DNA of 8,220 nt from Deltaproteobacteria bacterium. Lineage in GTDB: Bacteria > SAR324 > JACQKK01. The stretch spans positions 1 through 8,220 of the forward strand of contig JAOUPZ010000128.1 in the NCBI GenBank assembly GCA_029879595.1, read 5' to 3'. This document shows, one piece after another, positions 3,824 through 8,220 of the stretch (positions within the stretch are counted from its first letter, which is position 1; each line of letters opens with the position of its first letter). The position numbers and the translations under genes are program-made. Below the pieces are notes generated by a model. The model had not been told where the DNA came from. It saw only the letters and a list, made by a program, of their open reading frames with translations, and did no database searches.

Positions 3824-6640
3824 ATGGGCAAGGTGCAATCGGACACCCCCATGATGCAGCAGTTCAACGCCCTCAAGGGCGAATACCCGGACTGCATCCT
3901 GTTCTTCCGGGCCGGGGATTTCTACGAGATGTTCGGCGAGGATGCCATCCGGGCGTCCGAGGTGCTGGGCATAACCCTGACCACCCGCAATAAAAGCTCG
4001 GAAAACCCGGTGCCCATGGCCGGGGTTCCCTATCACTCTTACGAGGGCTATCTGAACCGGCTCACCTCGGCCGGGTTCAAGGTGGCCATCGCCGAGCAGA
4101 TGGAGGACCCGGCTCAGGCCAAGGCTCAGGGCCGCGATGTGGTGCAGCGCGATGTGGTGCGGGTGATAACTCCGGGGACCTCAGTGGCCGACCCGATTCT
4201 GGAGGGCGACCGCCATCATTTTCTGGCCGCGGTGGCCCCGGCAGGCATGGCTTCCGGCTCCCGGCAACCCCTGGGGGCGGCCCTGGTGGACCTGTCCACG
4301 GGAGTGTTCGAGGTGGTGGAGTTTCCGCCCGGCGCCCTGGACCAGCTGGTGGAGTTCCTGGTCCTGGAGCGCCCGGCCGAGATTCTGCTGGCTGAAGGGC
4401 GCACCCCGGAGGAAACCTCGGGCCTGGAGGACCTGGAGCGGCGGCTGGCCCGTAGGATGGACTCATCGGGCCGGGACGTGGTGCGCCTGGAGCGGGTCCC
4501 CGCGCTGTGGTTCGATCCCAAACCCTCCCGGCGCAGGCTGGCCGAGCAGTTCGATACGCTCAACCTGGCCGGGTTCGGGGTGGAACAGATGGAAAGCGCC
4601 CTGCGCGCAGGGGGGGCCATCCTGACCTATCTGGAGCGCACCCAGAAATGCGAGCTGATTCACCTGGCCCCGCCCCGCCCCCGGATGAGCCGGCAGGTGA
4701 TGTGGCTGGACGAGGCCACCGTGGAGCACCTGGAGCTTTTCGCCAGCCGGGGGCCCGGGGGGCGCGGGAACACACTGTTCGCCGTGCTCAACCGCACCTG
4801 CACCCCCATGGGGGCGCGGCTGCTGAGGCGCTGGCTGGGGCAGCCCCTGCTGGAACTGGAGGAGATAGAAGCCCGCCAGGAAGCCGTGGCGGAACTGGCG
4901 GCCCATTCCACCGAGCGCACGGCCCTGAGGGAAACCCTGCGCCGCATCCGGGATCTGGAGCGCTGCGTGGGGCGCATGAGCCTGCCCGGGGCGGGGCTGG
5001 CCGAGATGGTGGCCCTGCGCGAGGCCCTGGGGGGCGTGCAGTTTCTGCCTCCCCAATTGGAGCACTGGAAGTCCACGCTGCTGGTCCGGGTGGGGGAGAA
5101 CATGGACCCCCTGGACGACATCTATGGCTATCTGAAAGAACGGTTCAAGGACGATCCACCCCTGAAGCTGGCCGAAGGGGGTTATGTCGCCGATGGTGTA
5201 CTGCCGGAACTGGACGAGCTGCGGGCGCTGACCCGGGACAGCCGGCTGGTCATTAACGACCTGGAGGCTTCCGAGCGGGCCGCCACCGGCATCACCTCGC
5301 TGAAGGTGCGCTTCAACAGGGTCTTTGGATACTACCTGGAGGTGCCCCGCACCCACCAGAACAAAGTGCCCGCCCACTACCACCGCAAGCAGACCCTGGT
5401 GAACGCCGAGCGCTTCATCACGCCGGAACTCAAGGTAATCGAGGAGAAGATACTGGGCGCCGAAGAGCGCATTTCCGCCCTGGAGCAGGAGGCCTTCCGG
5501 GAAAGCAGGACCATTCTGCACGGCTATGCCCGGCGCATGCAGGGCACTGCGGAACGGCTGGCCGTACTGGACACCCTGGCGGGACTGGCGGAGACCGCCC
5601 TGGCCTCCGGCTATATCCGGCCCAAAATACTGCCGCCGGACGCCCCGCGCGTAATCAGCCTGAAGGAGGCCCGGCACCCCGTTATCGAGCAGATAGACCT
5701 GGGGGAGCCCTTCATTCCCAACGATATCCACCTGGACGGGGAACAGGCGCAGATCATGCTCATAACCGGACCCAACATGGCCGGCAAATCAACCGTCATG
5801 CGCCAGGTGGCCCTGATCCAGCTGATGGCCCAGGCGGGCTCGCATGTGCCCGCCGGGGCGGCCCTGCTGCCCCTGGTGGACAGGATATTCACCAGGGTGG
5901 GGGCCTCGGACAATCTTTCCCGCGGGCAGAGCACCTTCATGCTGGAGATGAACGAGGCGGCCAACATACTCAACAACGCCACCAGGGATTCATTGATAGT
6001 GCTGGATGAAATCGGCAGGGGAACCAGCACTTTTGACGGCATCAGCATTGCATGGGCTATGGTGGAGCATTTACACCGACTGGGAGCCCTGACATTGTTT
6101 GCCACGCACTATCATGAACTGACACAACTGGCCCGTGAACTGCCGCGGCTGAGAAATCACAGCATGTCCATCCGGGAGGATGGGGAGCATCTGGCCTTTA
6201 CCCGCAAGCTTATTGCCGGTGAGGCCGACCGCAGTTACGGCATCCAGGTGGCCCGGCTGGCGGGGCTGCCCGTGAAGGTGGTGGAACGCGCCCAGGAGGT
6301 TATGAACATCCTGACAGCCGCTGGTAATGGCAGCGGCGGAGGGCTTTCCCCCGATTTCCTGGCGGGTATCCAGGCCCGGAAGACCGCTCCGGGCGGAGAA
6401 CAGTCCGGCGGAGAAGAATCCGGCGGGTATTCCTCCGGCGAGCCATCCTCCGGCGGTGAAGACCGGCCACAGACCGGCGCAGAGCAGGCGGCGCTGGGAC
6501 GCAAGCAGCTTTCCTTCCTGGCGGAGACCCATCCCATGCTGGAGGAAATCAGGGGGCTGGACATAAACAAGCTCACTCCCATGGAGGCGTTGAACTACCT
6601 GCATCAGGCCCAGGCCAAGCTGGACAAAGGAGAAACCTGA
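3824..6640 (+). CDS. mutS: DNA mismatch repair protein MutS
   Basis: This 938-aa cytoplasmic protein recognises base mismatches and small loops in DNA and uses ATP to start repair, normally with MutL. Domains in order: the mismatch-binding domain with F33-Y-E35 inside GDFYEMF; the connector domain (roughly 130-270); the core levers and clamp with NRVFGYYLEV (498-507) and VNAERFITPEL (526-536); and the ABC-type ATPase with Walker A GPNMAGKST (649-657), Walker B LDEIGRGTSTFDG (D728, E729) and conserved H762 in FATHYHEL. The tail carries QLSFL (895-899), which matches the sliding-clamp-binding peptide of bacterial MutS, then a typical C-terminal oligomerisation helix region. E. coli MutS has 853 aa; much of the excess is a Gly/Ser/Glu linker (about 840-890). 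An upstream ATG at 3701 would add 41 atypical residues, while the ATG at 3824 gives the usual short lead before DTPMMQQF. Its GGAG (3807-3810) is 13 bases away, rather far. All catalytic motifs are intact. Confidence 0.98.
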   Translation: MGKVQSDTPMMQQFNALKGEYPDCILFFRAGDFYEMFGEDAIRASEVLGITLTTRNKSSENPVPMAGVPYHSYEGYLNRLTSAGFKVAIAEQMEDPAQAKAQGRDVVQRDVVRVITPGTSVADPILEGDRHHFLAAVAPAGMASGSRQPLGAALVDLSTGVFEVVEFPPGALDQLVEFLVLERPAEILLAEGRTPEETSGLEDLERRLARRMDSSGRDVVRLERVPALWFDPKPSRRRLAEQFDTLNLAGFGVEQMESALRAGGAILTYLERTQKCELIHLAPPRPRMSRQVMWLDEATVEHLELFASRGPGGRGNTLFAVLNRTCTPMGARLLRRWLGQPLLELEEIEARQEAVAELAAHSTERTALRETLRRIRDLERCVGRMSLPGAGLAEMVALREALGGVQFLPPQLEHWKSTLLVRVGENMDPLDDIYGYLKERFKDDPPLKLAEGGYVADGVLPELDELRALTRDSRLVINDLEASERAATGITSLKVRFNRVFGYYLEVPRTHQNKVPAHYHRKQTLVNAERFITPELKVIEEKILGAEERISALEQEAFRESRTILHGYARRMQGTAERLAVLDTLAGLAETALASGYIRPKILPPDAPRVISLKEARHPVIEQIDLGEPFIPNDIHLDGEQAQIMLITGPNMAGKSTVMRQVALIQLMAQAGSHVPAGAALLPLVDRIFTRVGASDNLSRGQSTFMLEMNEAANILNNATRDSLIVLDEIGRGTSTFDGISIAWAMVEHLHRLGALTLFATHYHELTQLARELPRLRNHSMSIREDGEHLAFTRKLIAGEADRSYGIQVARLAGLPVKVVERAQEVMNILTAAGNGSGGGLSPDFLAGIQARKTAPGGEQSGGEESGGYSSGEPSSGGEDRPQTGAEQAALGRKQLSFLAETHPMLEEIRGLDINKLTPMEALNYLHQAQAKLDKGET
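6389..6463 (+). repeat. Five degenerate 15-bp repeats coding a pentapeptide linker in mutS
   Basis: Codons 856-880 of mutS read PGGEQ, SGGEE, SGGYS, SGEPS, SGGED: five in-frame 15-bp units, four of which begin TCCGGCG. They lie between the ATPase/helix-turn-helix part and the QLSFL clamp-binding peptide. Glycine, serine and glutamate dominate, so the segment should be a flexible acidic tether. The units have diverged enough not to be a very recent expansion. Confidence 0.85.
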
Positions 6641-6642
6641 TG
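6626..6642 (+). promoter_or_regulatory. Ribosome site and TGATG stop/start overlap between mutS and the amidase gene
   Basis: AAAGGAGA at 6626-6633 is a strong Shine-Dalgarno sequence placed seven bases before ATG 6640-6642. That ATG shares its A with the mutS TGA (6638-6640). This fixes the start of the downstream gene and implies translational coupling and one mRNA. Confidence 0.9.
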
Positions 6643-8220
6643 ACCCACCCCGGGGCGAAACATTTCGGCAATAGCTCCATGGGAGCCTTGACAGGCGCGT
6701 CCCAGCGCACCGCCCTTGATCACGCGCGGCATAGGCTGGCGGCGGTTATGCTGTTGGCGGGGCTGTTGTTGACGGGGCTGCTGGCCTTGAGCCTGTGGGG
6801 AGCGGGACAGGTCCTGGCTGATGATCTGGAGGACGAATACCGCAAGGCCGCCCGGAGCTTTCACACCCTGAACAAGTCTACCGGAGTCAGCGCGGTCCAG
6901 TGGCGGCGCCTGGGCGAACGCTTTTACCGGATACACCAGCAGGCCCCGATCACACGCCGCGGGGCAGATGCCCTGTACAGCGCGGCGCTGTCAATGCGGG
7001 CGGCCTGGAAGATGGACCGGGAATGGGCTCACCTCAGCCGGGCCATGGAGGAATTTCGCCGGTTTGTGAATCTGTATCCCCGGGACAGCCTGGCCGACGA
7101 CAGCCTGATGCACATATCCAGCCTGCAGGCCGAGGGCTATCATGACCCCGAAGCCGCCCTGGCCAGCCTGGAAAGAATCACCAGGGAATATCCCCAGGGG
7201 GACCAACTGCCCCTGGCCCGACGCAGGATCGAGGAAACCCGGGAGGAAATCCGCAACGAGGAACTCCAGGCCAAAGCCAGAACCCAGGAAATGCCGGAAG
7301 AGCGGGCCCAGGAGACGGCGGCCGCCCCCGTGCCCAGGACAGTGGCCATGGGCGCCATGAACACCGGAAAGGCCCCTTCAGCAGGAAAAACCAGGGGGGT
7401 GCCCAGGCTCAAGCGCGTTCAAACCTGGAGCACGCTGGAGTGGACAAGGGTGATTCTCAGCACCGATCCCGGTGTGCCCTTCAAGCTGGGCCGGCTGAAA
7501 AAGAACGGAAGCCTGCCGGAAAGACTGTACCTGGACCTGGCGGGAGCCGTGCCTGATCGGTCGGTGTATGCCGTCACCGAAACCGGTGATCATCTATTGC
7601 AGCGTATCAGGGTGAACAACAACCCCGCCGGATTCACGCGGGTGGTGCTGGACCTCAACGGCCTGGAAAAATTCGAGGTGAAGGATTTCCAGCTTCCCGC
7701 CGAGCAGAAGATAGTGGTGGACATCCATCCCACCCCCGGACAGGCCCTGCTGGCCAAGGTCGCTCCGGCCGTGCAATCCCAGGAGCCACCGCATGACCCG
7801 GACCTGGAAAAGGCCGAGGGGACCGAAGGTCACAAGATCAGCCTCAGGAACACCCTGGGGCTGAAGATCAAACGGGTGATGATCGACGCCGGTCACGGCG
7901 GCGAGGACCCCGGGGCGGTGGCCTTTGGCAAGTACGAGAAAGACCTCACCCTGGCTATTGCGAAAAATCTGAAAAAGGTGGTGGAGAAAAAACATCCCGG
8001 CATCAAGGTGGGGATGACCCGCGAGAAGGACGTCTATGTTTCCCTGAACGACCGCACCGAGATGGCCAAGGAGTTCAAGGCCGACCTGCTGATTTCCATT
8101 CACCTGAACGCCAACGAGATAGAACGGTTCAGCGGGGTGGAAACATACTTTCTGAACCTTACCAGCGACCAGGGAGCCCTGGAGGTGGCGGCCCGGGAAA
8201 ACGCCACCACCGAAAAGAGC
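6640..8220 (+). CDS. N-acetylmuramoyl-L-alanine amidase (AmiC type), 3' end outside the window
   Basis: The frame is open for 527 codons to the window edge. The enzyme is a zinc hydrolase that cuts the amide bond between N-acetylmuramic acid and L-alanine in peptidoglycan, in the periplasm, typically during daughter-cell separation. A 30-residue polar start is followed by a hydrophobic segment (33-53) and a possible cleavage after VLA at 60. Residues 62-215 are helical and TPR-like (A-L-Y-x-A, F-x-x-F-V-N-L-Y-P, A-x-x-x-L-x-x-I-x-x-E-Y-P). An Ala/Pro/Met-rich linker spans about 216-255, an AMIN domain about 257-364, a second linker about 365-405 and Amidase_3 from about 410. Visible zinc ligands are H419 (in DAGHGG), E433 (in KYEKDLTLAI) and H488 (in ISIHLNA). 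The catalytic glutamate expected near the C-terminus lies beyond the edge. The start overlaps the mutS stop by one base. The unusually long n-region leaves open whether the protein is cleaved or stays membrane-anchored. Confidence 0.95.
   Translation, partial: MTHPGAKHFGNSSMGALTGASQRTALDHARHRLAAVMLLAGLLLTGLLALSLWGAGQVLADDLEDEYRKAARSFHTLNKSTGVSAVQWRRLGERFYRIHQQAPITRRGADALYSAALSMRAAWKMDREWAHLSRAMEEFRRFVNLYPRDSLADDSLMHISSLQAEGYHDPEAALASLERITREYPQGDQLPLARRRIEETREEIRNEELQAKARTQEMPEERAQETAAAPVPRTVAMGAMNTGKAPSAGKTRGVPRLKRVQTWSTLEWTRVILSTDPGVPFKLGRLKKNGSLPERLYLDLAGAVPDRSVYAVTETGDHLLQRIRVNNNPAGFTRVVLDLNGLEKFEVKDFQLPAEQKIVVDIHPTPGQALLAKVAPAVQSQEPPHDPDLEKAEGTEGHKISLRNTLGLKIKRVMIDAGHGGEDPGAVAFGKYEKDLTLAIAKNLKKVVEKKHPGIKVGMTREKDVYVSLNDRTEMAKEFKADLLISIHLNANEIERFSGVETYFLNLTSDQGALEVAARENATTEKS

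Noticed and set aside
4463..5731. 422-aa minus-strand open frame opposite mutS
   Set aside because: It is rich in Gly, Gln, Pro and His, has no domain, and lies opposite the strongly conserved core of mutS. It is a codon-bias shadow.
7594..8103. 169-aa minus-strand open frame opposite the amidase gene
   Set aside because: It lies opposite the AMIN and Amidase_3 coding sequence, whose zinc ligands and domain order are clear. The reverse frame shows no motif.

Overview
The window looks like chromosomal DNA of a GC-rich Gram-negative bacterium. The evidence is a Sec-exported protein with an aromatic C-terminus that looks like an outer-membrane beta-barrel, a lipoprotein with a lipobox and Ser at +2, and a periplasmic AMIN/Amidase_3 cell-wall hydrolase. 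The codon style and the TPR-like/AMIN/Amidase_3 architecture directly behind mutS suggest a sulfate-reducer type (Desulfovibrionales/Desulfobacterota). That placement is inference only.

Layout. Bases 1-231 hold no convincing gene. There may be the last 24 codons of a plus-strand gene, then a GC-rich hairpin, then a striking 10-bp tandem array (two GCGACCCACG units, eight identical GCGATCTACT units and a partial unit). Next, on the minus strand, comes a 423-aa exported protein of unknown family (232-1503). A 428-bp divergent intergenic region (1504-1931) carries several strong inverted repeats. All later genes are on the plus strand: a 219-aa membrane-anchored protein of unknown family with a winged-helix-like C-terminus (1932-2591), a 306-aa Sel1-repeat lipoprotein (2733-3653), mutS (3824-6640), and an N-acetylmuramoyl-L-alanine amidase that starts inside the mutS stop codon and runs off the right edge (6640-8220+).

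Function. mutS is an essentially complete mismatch-recognition ATPase. It has an F-x-E mismatch motif, Walker A and B motifs, a clamp region, a beta-clamp-binding QLSFL peptide and an unusual Gly/Ser/Glu pentapeptide-repeat linker. The amidase is translationally coupled to it (TGATG) although the two act in different compartments. The exported protein, the Sel1 lipoprotein and the amidase all belong to the envelope, so mutS is the one clear DNA-metabolism gene here. I see no tRNA, rRNA, CRISPR array, transposase or phage gene. The points most worth a second look are the GATC-bearing decamer array, the unassigned exported and membrane-anchored proteins, the mutually exclusive hairpins ahead of the Sel1 gene, and the mutS linker repeats.
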